Positions 1 through 8,670 are shown, counted from the stretch's first letter. The stretch: DNA of 13,070 nucleotides from JANXLS01 sp038227045 (GCA_038227045.1 JBBRQD010000140.1:1-13070); one strand, 5' to 3'. The notes: generated by a model from the letters alone, not told the origin. Translations and numbers: made by a program.

Positions 1-2
1 AA

Positions 3-128
3 GCGCTTCATGCAGCGTGCCGGGAGTTTCTGGCCCGCGTCAATCAAGCCCCGCTGGCCATGGTCGAGCGCCTTTGGCCGCGCTGGGAACTCGATCCCGA
101 AGAGGAAAAACTACGGGTTTCTGCTTAG
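3..128 (+). CDS. C-terminal tail of a gene entering from the left, possibly a DDE (IS630-like) transposase
   Basis: Frame 3 is open from the left edge to a TAG at 126-128 and gives 41 residues with no start inside the window, so this is a 3'-partial gene. The tail reads ...FLARVNQAPLAMVERLW, then PRWELDPEEEKLRVSA. The pattern 'RLWP-x-(F/W)-x-LDPExEKLR' recalls the extreme C-terminus of some IS630-like DDE transposases; this is from memory of the family, not a search. No catalytic residues are in the window. The AT-rich sequence after the stop contrasts with the GC-rich coding sequence. It could instead be the end of an unrelated protein. I am fairly sure that a coding frame ends here and much less sure of the product. 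Confidence 0.4.
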   Translation, partial: ALHAACREFLARVNQAPLAMVERLWPRWELDPEEEKLRVSA

Positions 129-134
129 ATTGAG

Positions 135-167
135 TTTAATGTTCGATCGATTATTAAATCTTTTTTT
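135..167 (+). terminator. Possible terminator: AT-rich palindrome followed by a T run
   Basis: Seven bases after the TAG of the left-edge gene, 135-158 is a nearly symmetric palindrome with ends TTTAAT and ATTAAA and centre TCGATCGA, matching its own reverse complement at about 20 of 24 positions. A run of seven T follows (161-167). Position and T run fit an intrinsic terminator on the + strand. The stem is AT-rich and the symmetric centre leaves little loop, so it would be weak. A dyad protein-binding site or the end of an inactive mobile element are alternatives. Confidence 0.3.
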
Positions 168-412
168 GTTTGTAAAGATTCGATAAAAGTGGAAGTCCAC
201 ACCCCTCGCCACATTTTTATTTCCAAGGGCATTAAAGCGCCGCACAGTAGAGAAAGGCTCACTAATGTCGACAAATGCACTTGGAATCGTCTTTTTTTGC
301 GCATGCCGAATCAATCCTAATAAACACGATAGACCCCGAGCACAATCGCGGGCGGACCACCCGAACCGGGTAGCCACACGCCTCTAAAGTTTTTCGTAAC
401 CGTTCAGTTCAT

Positions 413-479
413 ACCACGAAAAACACGAAAGACCGCGACTTCACTTTCTAGTTTTCGTGTATTTCGTGTTTTTCGTGGT
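413..479. repeat. Perfect 18-bp inverted repeat of the CACGAAAAACACGAAA type
   Basis: Bases 413-430 (ACCACGAAAAACACGAAA) and 462-479 (TTTCGTGTTTTTCGTGGT) are exact reverse complements separated by 31 bases. A third partial copy, TTTTCGTGT, lies at 452-460. Similar CACGAAA/TTTCGTG palindromes occur as short interspersed elements in many environmental bacterial genomes, to my recollection. As RNA this would form a stable stem beyond the 3' end of the giant gene, so it could protect or terminate that transcript, though there is no clean U run. Confidence 0.75.
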
Positions 480-481
480 CA

Positions 482-525
482 TTTCTTTGTGTTTCTTGGT
501 GTTCTTCGTGTCTTTGTGCGAGATC
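482..525. repeat. Degenerate TTCTTyGTGTCTTTGTG short-repeat tract
   Basis: Immediately after the 18-bp inverted repeat the sequence is built from variants of an 8-9 base unit, TCTTTGTG, TTTCTTGG, TTCTTCGTG, TCTTTGTGCGAG. It ends in the same GCGAG as the related tract at 631-667. It appears to be a diverged copy of the same interspersed family. No coding capacity is apparent. Confidence 0.5.
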
Positions 526-630
526 TGTTCAAGTGAACCGAACGATTACCGTTTAGTTCCAATATTAGAAGTTTGATAACCCTATTTTATTCCAAAATCT
601 TCCGAATTAGCCAAAATTTATCACAACTTT

Positions 631-667
631 TTCTTCGCCGTTCTTTGCGTCTTTGCGCCTTTGCGAG
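631..667. repeat. CTTTGCG short tandem repeat next to the giant gene's stop codon
   Basis: The stretch holds three consecutive 8-9 base units, TTCTTTGCG, TCTTTGCG and CCTTTGCG (641-665), preceded by TTCTTCGCCG and followed by AGAG. It ends eight bases before the complementary stop codon of the giant gene (675-677), so it lies in that transcript's 3' untranslated region. This 'CTTTGCGTCTTTGCG' pattern is a widespread interspersed repeat in unrelated bacterial genomes, from general familiarity. It has no obvious stem of its own. Confidence 0.6.
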
Positions 668-674
668 AGAAAAA

Positions 675-3600
675 TCACTTCAGCTCCCCCAACCGCTTCC
701 GCGCTTCCGTCATCGTCTCATTCCGAAACCGAGGCCAAGCCCGCAACGCAATCCTCTCATACAACTCCCGCGCCTCTTTCACCTTCCGTTGAACCTCCAA
801 GAACCGCCCCAAATTCAACCACGGCTGCGGATCGTCCTCCACATCCTCAATCGCCTTGCGGCAGGCGCTCTCCCCGTCGGTCCACAGTTTGCCAATGCGC
901 GCGCTGCCCGCGACGGCGTCCAGCTTGCGGTATTCTTCCGCGAGATCTTTTGCGATGTCGTACTCGGTAGGCCGATACTTGAGCGCCTGCCGGAAGGCGG
1001 ACGCCGCCTTTTCGTGGTCGCCGATCACCGCGAGTTTTTGGCCGTACGCGCGATAGCCCTCCGCTTCGCGCGGACGGACTTCCGCCATCGTCGCCCAGGC
1101 CAGAATCGCGTCGCCGCGCCGCCCCATCGATTCGTACAGGTCGCCCCAGCCGCGGTACAACTCGATGTTCTGCGGATCGAGCGCCGACCAGCGCCGGTAT
1201 TCGTCGATGGCCGCATCCGTGTCGTTGAGCTTTTTATAACCGTCGATGACCTCCTTCCGCAGCGACATATCTTTCGGCAACAGATCGGCCGCGATGCGCA
1301 ATTGCGAGAGCATCTCGCGCGGCTTGTTTTCCTTCTTGAACGCTTCGGCAAACGCGATGCGCAGATGCGGCTTGTCGCTGCCGTCAGATGCGACATTGTT
1401 CTCGTGCGCGGCCACGGCCTGCGCCAGCGACTTGCCTTTCAGCACGTAATCAAGCGCCGCTTGCAGCACCGGCTTGTAATTCGAATCGGTGCGCGGAATG
1501 ATCGACAGGCCGCGCAGGAAACAATCCAGCGCCTTGGCCTCTTCGCCGTTCTGAGCATAAGCCTTTCCGCACGCCGTATAGAACTGCGCCGCGCTGGATG
1601 AATCGAGATTCCGCCCGCTTTGAGCGCGCAGATAACGCAGCGCCAATTCCCAGACTTCAACAGCCATCGCGAAATCTTTCGCGGCTTCGCAATCGTGCGC
1701 GAGGTACTGCATATTCGAATAGCCGTATTGAGTGTAACTCGGCAGCTTGAGCAACTCGCGGCAGACTTTGCGCGCATCCTCGGTCCGTTTCAGTCCATAG
1801 AGACAGCGCACGCGCTCCGTCTTCAGCCAGGTTTCCTCGGATGACTTAGGCAATTCGAGCGCGTCGAGCGTTTTCAGCGCGGCGTCCCAATCGGTCACGT
1901 GATGCGCGCAAATGTCGTACACGCCCCGCAACGCCTCATTGTTTTTCGGATCGCGGCTCAGCGCGCGTTCGTAGATTCCCCGGGCTTCGGAGTAGCGCTT
2001 CTGATACAACGCATGAAGCGCGGCGGCACAGATGCGGCGCGGATCGCCGCTCTCTTCCGCCTGTTTTGCCGCCGCATCAATCTCCGCTTTCAATCCCAGG
2101 AAATCAATCGCGAACGACGAATGCTGGAAATCGTAGCGATGCGCGTCGTCGCCTTCGAAGAACATTTTGGCACACGCAAGATACGCCGCGGCGATTTGCT
2201 TCACAGCCGCGGGATCGATGGGCTTGGCCTTTTTGTCCGCATGATAAGCGACATCGATCGGTATCCGCACGAGGCTCGCGCCATACTGCGGGTCGTCCTT
2301 GAACATCGCCCACATTTCCAGCGCCGCCGCGACGGCTTTCACGCTGTTTTGCGTGTTGTGGTATCCGTAGACCACGCTGTTCCACGCTCTCCAGGCGGTG
2401 TCCGGATTCATCGACGTATCGAACTTGCGGGCTTCAGTCAGCGCGGCATCGAGTTCCTTGTTGCTCACAAGCCGCTCGACAAGCTGCGCGTGGTCATACT
2501 CCGCGTTGGAATCCGGATCTTTCAGGAGCACGCGATAGAGCCGAATCGCACCCGGAGCATCGAGATAATTGAGCGCGGCGCGGACCGCTTGTCTGCGTTG
2601 ATCGGCATTGATCGCCCCGCCGCCCTTGAGCGCATAAGCTTCGATTTTTCCGCTGTCGCCGGCGAGCGCTTCGATGATTGCGCCCACCGCGTAGCTTTCG
2701 TTTTGCAGCGGAAGATCCACAGCCATCGCCGTATCGAGTTCCGCGTGCGCCCCGGCCGTGTCGTTCTTCAGCTTCTTCAATTTGGACAGGAGCACATGCG
2801 CCGCGATGGCCTCCGAAGCCCCCCGCTTTTCAAGCTGAGCAGCACGCGCGCGCGGTTCGATGACGCGGAAGTTTGCTTCCTGCTGCGCGAACTGCGCGAG
2901 TTCGTTCGACGCCGCCGAAATTTGATAGGAATCGGCCGCGAAGAGCGCTTTGAAATACCAATCGATGGCCGCGTCAGTCCGCCCCATATCGCGCGCCACG
3001 TTCGCGGCATTCATCGCGAACGAATTCAGCGGAAAATGCACGGGATCCTGAGCCATTCGCGCGTACGCTTTCAGCGTCCATTCCGGATTGTCGCCCTGGT
3101 GCTCGTTCGCAAATTGCGTCAGCTTGTTCGGACGCGCGGCGAGCGCTTCAAACGCTCGGTCGAAAAAGGTCTGCGCGGCCTTTTCATCCTTGAGCTTCAC
3201 GCACAGTTCGCGACAGGTGAAGGCCAGATTCGCATCGTCCGGTTCGGCGTTCGAAAGCGCTTCGAAGACCGCGCGCGCTTCCTTGAATTTCCCGGCTTCA
3301 ATCAACGCCGACCCCAGGCGCGGCTTCCACTCCGGATCGGTCGGTTCGGACACGGAATTCGCGAGCAGCGCCGCGACATATTTGTCCTGATCGCCGGCGG
3401 TGTGCAAACAAATCAGCGCGGCTTCCGTCCACTCGCGCAGCACGGGATCCTGCGTCTTGGCTTTCGCCTCCGCCTCCTTAAGGAACGCCTCGCTAAGAAC
3501 GGCGTCTTGAGCGCTCAAACGCGCCAAGAGATTGAGCAACGCCCCCGTTTGGCTGGCCGTGCGCGGTTGCGCAGTCTGCGCGGCCCGGACAAGATCAGCG

Positions 3601-6600
3601 GCGTCGCGAATGTGCCCTTTCTGAGCCAACCCGCGCGCGCGCAGATCGAGGTAGTGCAAATCCTCCGGATATTTTTTCGTCAACCGTTCGACGGCCGCGT
3701 CGCGCTCCGCCGGTTTTTTAATCTCACCCAGTATTTGGAGCACAGGCGCGTGCAACGCCGGAAGCGCGGTTGAATTCGGGAAGCGTTTTTCGAATGCCGC
3801 GACGCGTTCCGCCGCGCCGTCGAGGTCGTGCTTGCCGTGCAGATTCCACAGCACTGCATTCGTCAGCGCGGCCACGTGCTTCTCCGGCGCCGTTGCATGC
3901 TCGCTGAAAAATTCGTCGGTGTAGCGCTCAAAGAACTCTTTTTCGCGGCCCAACGCCGCCAGTGAATGGAACTCGTTGGCAATAAGCGGCAGGCGGAGTT
4001 CCTTGTCCTGATCGGAAACCCCGGCTTCCTTCAGTGCGGCCCGAATCACCGCCACCGCTTCAAGATGCTTCTCCCGCTGTGCCAAAAATGTAATCGCGTT
4101 CGATACCAGAATGTATTCATCGGGCTTCAAAACGTTCTGGTCTCTATGGGACCGCATTGCAAGTTCGGTGACAAAGACTGCACTCATTTTTTCCGGCGTC
4201 ATGCCGGCCCAATTGTAAATGGCCAGCGTGTAGGCCACGTTCGGCGAAAGATTCGTTTTCAAATTGGTGGCGATAAGTTGGGTAAATTCCTTGTCATTCC
4301 TGAGATTATAATTCGCGCCGAATTGAACAATCCCGGCATATTGACCGTGGCTGAATTTTCCCTTGAGCAGCCGTTTGGCCTCACCGATCGCCACGCCGTT
4401 TCGCAACTGCATCAACGCACTCAAAAGCGCAACTGTAGGCTGCTGTTCCTTGGCCGCATCGAGGAATCGGCGCGCTTCCGTAAGAGCTTCTTCACGCTGA
4501 TGCAAGCGGATCAACGCGTCGATCAGCCCCGACGCATATTTGACGTCAAGCCCCGCCGCCTTGCGCAGCAAACTCAACCCGCGCGGATCCTTCGGCGCGT
4601 GTACCGACAGCCACAGCCCGGCTCCCGCATTAACGGCGGCGTTGTCCGGCCAGCGCGTGTACATCTCCTCCCAAAACGGCGCGCATTTCTGCTCCGCGTG
4701 CGCATACTGCCAATGGTTCGCTGCAAGGCTTGCCTGGCGCGCCGCATCGTCGCCATTTTTCGCATTCCGCGCAAGTTCGCCGAAGCGCTGCGCGGCCTGG
4801 TCGTACAGACCTCCGGTGGAGAGCGTCATGGCAATGCGCTCGGCCATGGCAGCCCTGGCGCTTTCGCTCACAAGTTTGAGCGCGCTTTCCATCGCCGGAG
4901 CGCTGCGCACCAGGTCGCCGTCGCGGGCGAGCAAGAATCCCTGTTCGAGTTTCAGTTCCGCGCTGTTTGGAAAGATTCCAATCAGCAACGCGACTTCATC
5001 CAGCGCGCGTTTGAAATTCTCTTCGGCTTCGAGCGAAAGCACCCAGTTCATGCGCGCGGCGTAATCGCCCGGATTGCGCGCCACAATGCGCCGGTAATGC
5101 GCGGAGTTTTTCAGCGGGCGATCCGGCGTGAATTCGAATTTCACCGCAGGCGTGCCGCCGAGATCGACACTCGTTCCACTCGGGAAAATCGACGACGCGA
5201 AGGATGCGTATGGGCTGTTGTACCGGCCATATCCGCGACGGTAGTACGAGAACTGCCTCATAAAACCGCTGGACTTTTTGTCATCAAATTCCTGCTCCTT
5301 CAGCTTGACTAAACGACCGGTTTCAAAATGGTCGCTGAGCTGTTTTTCGGATTCGACCGCCATGGTCCCGTCGTCGCGCCTCGATTCGACTTCGAGTTCC
5401 TCGAGTTGTTCGCCCAATTGATCGATGCCCTTTTCTTTTCCGAGGCCGAGACCCTGGGGAACGATCGGCTCATCTAAGCCGCCCGCATCAAAGCCCCAGG
5501 CACTCCCGGTGGACATCGGCGCGCTAGTGAGGCCCAATGAACGGCTTCTATCGGACGCGCCAAACGATTCGCGGCCCAAAAAGTTCAATTCGATCGATTC
5601 GCTTTCGCCGCCCATTCCCGCCGCAAACGGAGACGCGTTTGGATCGGTATCGCCGAAATTCGCGTCGTAATTGAAATAGTTCAGATTCTTGAAACGCTGC
5701 GGTTTAGGCGCGGTATGTTTCTGTGCCAGCGCGCCGCCCATCCAGTCCACGCGTTTCATGGACCGCTTGATGCCGTATTTCGCGTAAGCCTCTTCGCTGT
5801 CGAGCACCAGGAACGACGTGTACGGCGACATGATCTGAAACTTGACCGAATTCTCAGTGATCTCCGTCTTGACGCGCGCGTCTTCTCCCGGACCGCCCAG
5901 GCCCATCTGCGACAGCAACGCTTCGTTGTGCGCCCGCGCCCAGAGACGCGGCAGGAAATCGTTGCGCCCGTCCTCGACGAGCAATTGAACGGGATACTGC
6001 CGCTGGAAAATGCCGCCGTCGATTTCGGCGGAGAACGTCGCGCGCGTTGGAAGAGACGCGAACGCGATGCTTCCGGGCGCCGGCTTCTTGAAGCGTCCCA
6101 GCACAATCGCGGTGTCGCCGGCCGCAAGCGTGCCGATGAGTTCTGAATGAACATCGCTGGTCTCGACGCCTTCGATCTTGACACGTGCGTTCCAGAATTG
6201 CGGGCGATAAAAACTGTCGAAGACTTGATCGACGGCAGCGTGAACATCGGCAGCGCCTTCGACGCGCGTGAACGTCCCGCCCAGCGCGGCGGCAAGTCCC
6301 TGAAGGACGGGCCGCTCGTAGCTCGAACCGATGGCGACCGTCGAAACGTGTACGCCTTTGCCGAGGAAAAGCGCGGCGATGCGTTCGACAAGCGCGGGGC
6401 CGCTGAGTTCGTTGAGCGTGTCGATCCCATCGCCGACATAGACGATCTGAAGCCCCTTGCCGTCGGCGGCATATTGAGCGGCTTTTTGAAACGTGGTAAG
6501 CAGATCGGTCGCGCCAAGCGCGAATTTGCTGTTCAGACTGTTTCGCGCAATTGTGGAGGTGTTCTCATCGGCAAAGACGAATTCAATTCCGCCGGCCGGA

Positions 6601-8669
6601 GTGGCCGTGCGCGTCATTTGCAGATCGATTGGCTCCGCGTTTTGTCCGCCGCGCAAAAGCCCCATCTTCCAGTTGCTCGACACGTCCGCGCACGACGCCG
6701 CGAATTCCGTCGCAACCGAATAATCCTGCGCCCCGGCCGATGCGGAGCCATCAACGATGACGAGCACCCGTTCCGGCGGCTTGCGCGCGGGAAGCGCCGT
6801 TTTGGGGCAGAACTGCAGCATGAAATACGGGTCTTTGTCGTCGGGATGCGCATTGGCCGCGGCGACGCATTCGGCGCTGTCGGGGACTTTGTAGGTGACG
6901 CTGAAATCGCGCGTCGGCGAATATTTTTGGGCGCGGAAGGCCAGCGTGCCGCGCTTGCCGTCCGGGTCGAGCGCCACGCCGGCGACATGCGTCGGCGATG
7001 CCAGGTCGCTCAAGCCGGCATCGGACAGCACGCGAAATTCGATGCTCAGGCTTTGCAGCGGATTCTTCAGCAGCATTTCGCTGTAGAGCGGATACGTGTA
7101 CGTGACCGTGCCGTTGCGGCGCGGCAGAATTTGCGTGTAGCCGAGCTGAATGTGCTTCTGGCTGTGCGCCTCGATCGGGTAGACGCGCATTTTGAAGAGA
7201 TTGCCGCCGGCCCATTCGAGCAGCGCGGGATCTTTTTGCTGGCGAACGATGTATTCGTAAACCTGCCGCGCCTTGTTCTGTTCGAGCACTTCGCCGACGA
7301 TGCGCTTGCCGTTGACGAACATGGCGAACTCGCCGATCGCGGCGTCCGCGGGCAGCGGATAATAGAAGGTACCTTCGAGTTCGCGGTCGGTGTTGTTGAC
7401 AAAGATTTCATCGACGAACGTCCGCGCGACTTGATCGACACACGTGACGCTGACGCTGTGGCTGGCGATTTCGAGCGGCAGATGTTCGTTGGCCTTTTCA
7501 GTCTTGGCGACGAGCTGCCCAATGCCGCGGTCGTTGTTCAATTCGTTCTCCAGCGCGGCAAGCCACGCTTGCTTGCTTGAGCCTTCGGCCGTGACGACGC
7601 CTTCCGAATTCAAAAATGCCGACTCGTTTTCGCCAATCTTTTTCGTCTGGGCGTTGCGCGCGGCCACTTCGACTTTGCCTTCACCGACGCGGCAGAGCGT
7701 CGCGTTCTTCTTCGGCTCGTTCGCGTTGCGTTTGGAGACTTCAAGCAGGAATCGCGTGCCGATTGCCTGAGCGGTTCCGTCGGGCGTGACTACGTTGAAC
7801 GCGGGCAGATCGGGGCGCGAGGCGACTTCGAATTGTGCAGCGCCTTCGTCGAGCGTCCACGCGCGCGGCCCGGCATAATGAATCATCGCGCCGGGACCAA
7901 ACGAGACAGCGCTGCCGTCGGGCGCGAGAAGGCGCGCACCCGATTCCAGGCGCAAACTGGCGCGCAGCACGTAGCCAGCTTGCAGCGTCTGCCCGCGCTT
8001 CAACACGTGCCAGCGCGTTTCGTCTTTCGCGTGGAATACGACCAGGCCATGCACGCGTAGCGCCCGCGCAGGCGGTTCGCCGTGCGAGACTTCAACCGCC
8101 GCCGCGCCGGTGCCGCTCGACGCCAGAATCGGCTTGGGGAATTGAACATTTGCAAAATCGTCCCGCCCCACGGTATCGCGCGCAATGGCCACTGCCGCAG
8201 TACTAACACCCGGCAAAGTTTCTGGAGTTCCTCCGCCCTTTAAAGCGACAGGCGGCGCTTGAAGCAGGTTCGTTAACGCGACTCCGCCGAAGAATAGCGC
8301 GACGAGAGCGGCAATTCCGGCCGCCGCGGAGATGGCGAACGAACGCAGCCGGCGAGCGGGAGTGTTTTTTGCCGGGCGCGCGAGCGGGGGTCTTGGCGCG
8401 GGTGGAACCACCACCGGAAGCGCGACCACCGTGAACGGCGTGACGGTGGAATCGGTCTCCACGGGTATGCGCGTGTGGGCGCGCGCAGTGGCGGCGTCGG
8501 ACATTTTCACACGCTTGAAAACCCGTTCGCGCTCGCCGTCGGAAGGCAGCGCGCGCGTGGCGCGAATGCACTCGGCAAAATCGAGCAGTTCGGCATCCTC
8601 GTCGCGCGGGGCATTCCCGGGCGGCTGGGGATTCTGGGCGCGCTTGTCGAATTCTTCAAGAAAATCCAT
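675..8669 (-). CDS. Giant membrane-anchored FecR-VIT-VWA-TPR protein (2,664 aa), probable partner of the adjacent ECF sigma factor
   Basis: One uninterrupted frame from ATG 8669 (GGAG eight bases upstream) to TGA 675. Residues 1-106 are charged and Pro-rich, predicted cytoplasmic. RRLR at 106-109 precedes a TM helix (about 111-136), so the rest should be periplasmic. About 205-345 is a FecR domain (LDEGAAQFEV, VVTPDGTAQAIGTRF). About 397-530 is a VIT domain (FVDEIFVNNTDRELEGTFYYPLP). About 633-820 is a VWA domain with a full MIDAS: D640, S642, S644, T721, D747. SPYTSFLVLD near 948 is typical of VIT-VWA proteins. A Gly/Ser/Glu/Tyr-rich linker (about 970-1180) leads to TPR-like helical repeats to the end; the clearest are at about 2480-2590. 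Known: FecR domains relay signals to ECF sigma factors, VIT-VWA modules bind proteins through a metal, TPRs scaffold complexes. Inferred: an envelope sensor or scaffold controlling the sigma factor. There is no recognisable enzyme domain. Very large for any of these families. Confidence 0.88.
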   Translation of the reverse strand: MDFLEEFDKRAQNPQPPGNAPRDEDAELLDFAECIRATRALPSDGERERVFKRVKMSDAATARAHTRIPVETDSTVTPFTVVALPVVVPPAPRPPLARPAKNTPARRLRSFAISAAAGIAALVALFFGGVALTNLLQAPPVALKGGGTPETLPGVSTAAVAIARDTVGRDDFANVQFPKPILASSGTGAAAVEVSHGEPPARALRVHGLVVFHAKDETRWHVLKRGQTLQAGYVLRASLRLESGARLLAPDGSAVSFGPGAMIHYAGPRAWTLDEGAAQFEVASRPDLPAFNVVTPDGTAQAIGTRFLLEVSKRNANEPKKNATLCRVGEGKVEVAARNAQTKKIGENESAFLNSEGVVTAEGSSKQAWLAALENELNNDRGIGQLVAKTEKANEHLPLEIASHSVSVTCVDQVARTFVDEIFVNNTDRELEGTFYYPLPADAAIGEFAMFVNGKRIVGEVLEQNKARQVYEYIVRQQKDPALLEWAGGNLFKMRVYPIEAHSQKHIQLGYTQILPRRNGTVTYTYPLYSEMLLKNPLQSLSIEFRVLSDAGLSDLASPTHVAGVALDPDGKRGTLAFRAQKYSPTRDFSVTYKVPDSAECVAAANAHPDDKDPYFMLQFCPKTALPARKPPERVLVIVDGSASAGAQDYSVATEFAASCADVSSNWKMGLLRGGQNAEPIDLQMTRTATPAGGIEFVFADENTSTIARNSLNSKFALGATDLLTTFQKAAQYAADGKGLQIVYVGDGIDTLNELSGPALVERIAALFLGKGVHVSTVAIGSSYERPVLQGLAAALGGTFTRVEGAADVHAAVDQVFDSFYRPQFWNARVKIEGVETSDVHSELIGTLAAGDTAIVLGRFKKPAPGSIAFASLPTRATFSAEIDGGIFQRQYPVQLLVEDGRNDFLPRLWARAHNEALLSQMGLGGPGEDARVKTEITENSVKFQIMSPYTSFLVLDSEEAYAKYGIKRSMKRVDWMGGALAQKHTAPKPQRFKNLNYFNYDANFGDTDPNASPFAAGMGGESESIELNFLGRESFGASDRSRSLGLTSAPMSTGSAWGFDAGGLDEPIVPQGLGLGKEKGIDQLGEQLEELEVESRRDDGTMAVESEKQLSDHFETGRLVKLKEQEFDDKKSSGFMRQFSYYRRGYGRYNSPYASFASSIFPSGTSVDLGGTPAVKFEFTPDRPLKNSAHYRRIVARNPGDYAARMNWVLSLEAEENFKRALDEVALLIGIFPNSAELKLEQGFLLARDGDLVRSAPAMESALKLVSESARAAMAERIAMTLSTGGLYDQAAQRFGELARNAKNGDDAARQASLAANHWQYAHAEQKCAPFWEEMYTRWPDNAAVNAGAGLWLSVHAPKDPRGLSLLRKAAGLDVKYASGLIDALIRLHQREEALTEARRFLDAAKEQQPTVALLSALMQLRNGVAIGEAKRLLKGKFSHGQYAGIVQFGANYNLRNDKEFTQLIATNLKTNLSPNVAYTLAIYNWAGMTPEKMSAVFVTELAMRSHRDQNVLKPDEYILVSNAITFLAQREKHLEAVAVIRAALKEAGVSDQDKELRLPLIANEFHSLAALGREKEFFERYTDEFFSEHATAPEKHVAALTNAVLWNLHGKHDLDGAAERVAAFEKRFPNSTALPALHAPVLQILGEIKKPAERDAAVERLTKKYPEDLHYLDLRARGLAQKGHIRDAADLVRAAQTAQPRTASQTGALLNLLARLSAQDAVLSEAFLKEAEAKAKTQDPVLREWTEAALICLHTAGDQDKYVAALLANSVSEPTDPEWKPRLGSALIEAGKFKEARAVFEALSNAEPDDANLAFTCRELCVKLKDEKAAQTFFDRAFEALAARPNKLTQFANEHQGDNPEWTLKAYARMAQDPVHFPLNSFAMNAANVARDMGRTDAAIDWYFKALFAADSYQISAASNELAQFAQQEANFRVIEPRARAAQLEKRGASEAIAAHVLLSKLKKLKNDTAGAHAELDTAMAVDLPLQNESYAVGAIIEALAGDSGKIEAYALKGGGAINADQRRQAVRAALNYLDAPGAIRLYRVLLKDPDSNAEYDHAQLVERLVSNKELDAALTEARKFDTSMNPDTAWRAWNSVVYGYHNTQNSVKAVAAALEMWAMFKDDPQYGASLVRIPIDVAYHADKKAKPIDPAAVKQIAAAYLACAKMFFEGDDAHRYDFQHSSFAIDFLGLKAEIDAAAKQAEESGDPRRICAAALHALYQKRYSEARGIYERALSRDPKNNEALRGVYDICAHHVTDWDAALKTLDALELPKSSEETWLKTERVRCLYGLKRTEDARKVCRELLKLPSYTQYGYSNMQYLAHDCEAAKDFAMAVEVWELALRYLRAQSGRNLDSSSAAQFYTACGKAYAQNGEEAKALDCFLRGLSIIPRTDSNYKPVLQAALDYVLKGKSLAQAVAAHENNVASDGSDKPHLRIAFAEAFKKENKPREMLSQLRIAADLLPKDMSLRKEVIDGYKKLNDTDAAIDEYRRWSALDPQNIELYRGWGDLYESMGRRGDAILAWATMAEVRPREAEGYRAYGQKLAVIGDHEKAASAFRQALKYRPTEYDIAKDLAEEYRKLDAVAGSARIGKLWTDGESACRKAIEDVEDDPQPWLNLGRFLEVQRKVKEARELYERIALRAWPRFRNETMTEARKRLGELK

Positions 8670-8670
8670 G

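Larger units (their letters stand above)
129..674. other. Intergenic region without a convincing gene, carrying several short repeats
   Basis: This 546-base stretch separates the left-edge gene from the 3' end of the giant minus-strand gene. It is visibly richer in A+T than the flanks. An 88-codon minus-strand open frame (377 to 111) runs back into the left-edge coding frame and has no recognisable motif, so I do not call it. The stretch contains a small perfect hairpin GTGGA-AG-TCCAC at 189-200, a strong 18-bp inverted repeat at 413-479, and CTTTGTG/CTTTGCG-type short repeats around 482-525 and 631-667. Bases 201-398 show nothing I can name. Confidence 0.6.

Noticed and set aside
111..377. 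88-codon minus-strand open frame
   Set aside because: It overlaps the left-edge coding frame, has no recognisable motif and covers AT-rich repeat-bearing sequence; chance is the simpler explanation.
413..525. CRISPR array
   Set aside because: The repeats are inverted and degenerate, lack regular spacers, and no cas gene is nearby.
573..7580. Long plus-strand open frames (for example 573-1601, 1899-3773, 3966-5312 and 6147-7580) opposite the giant gene
   Set aside because: All are in the antisense frame aligned with the codons of the real gene, where GC-rich codon bias suppresses stops. Their products are Arg/Leu/His-rich without domains, whereas the minus-strand frame shows clear FecR, VIT, VWA and TPR motifs.
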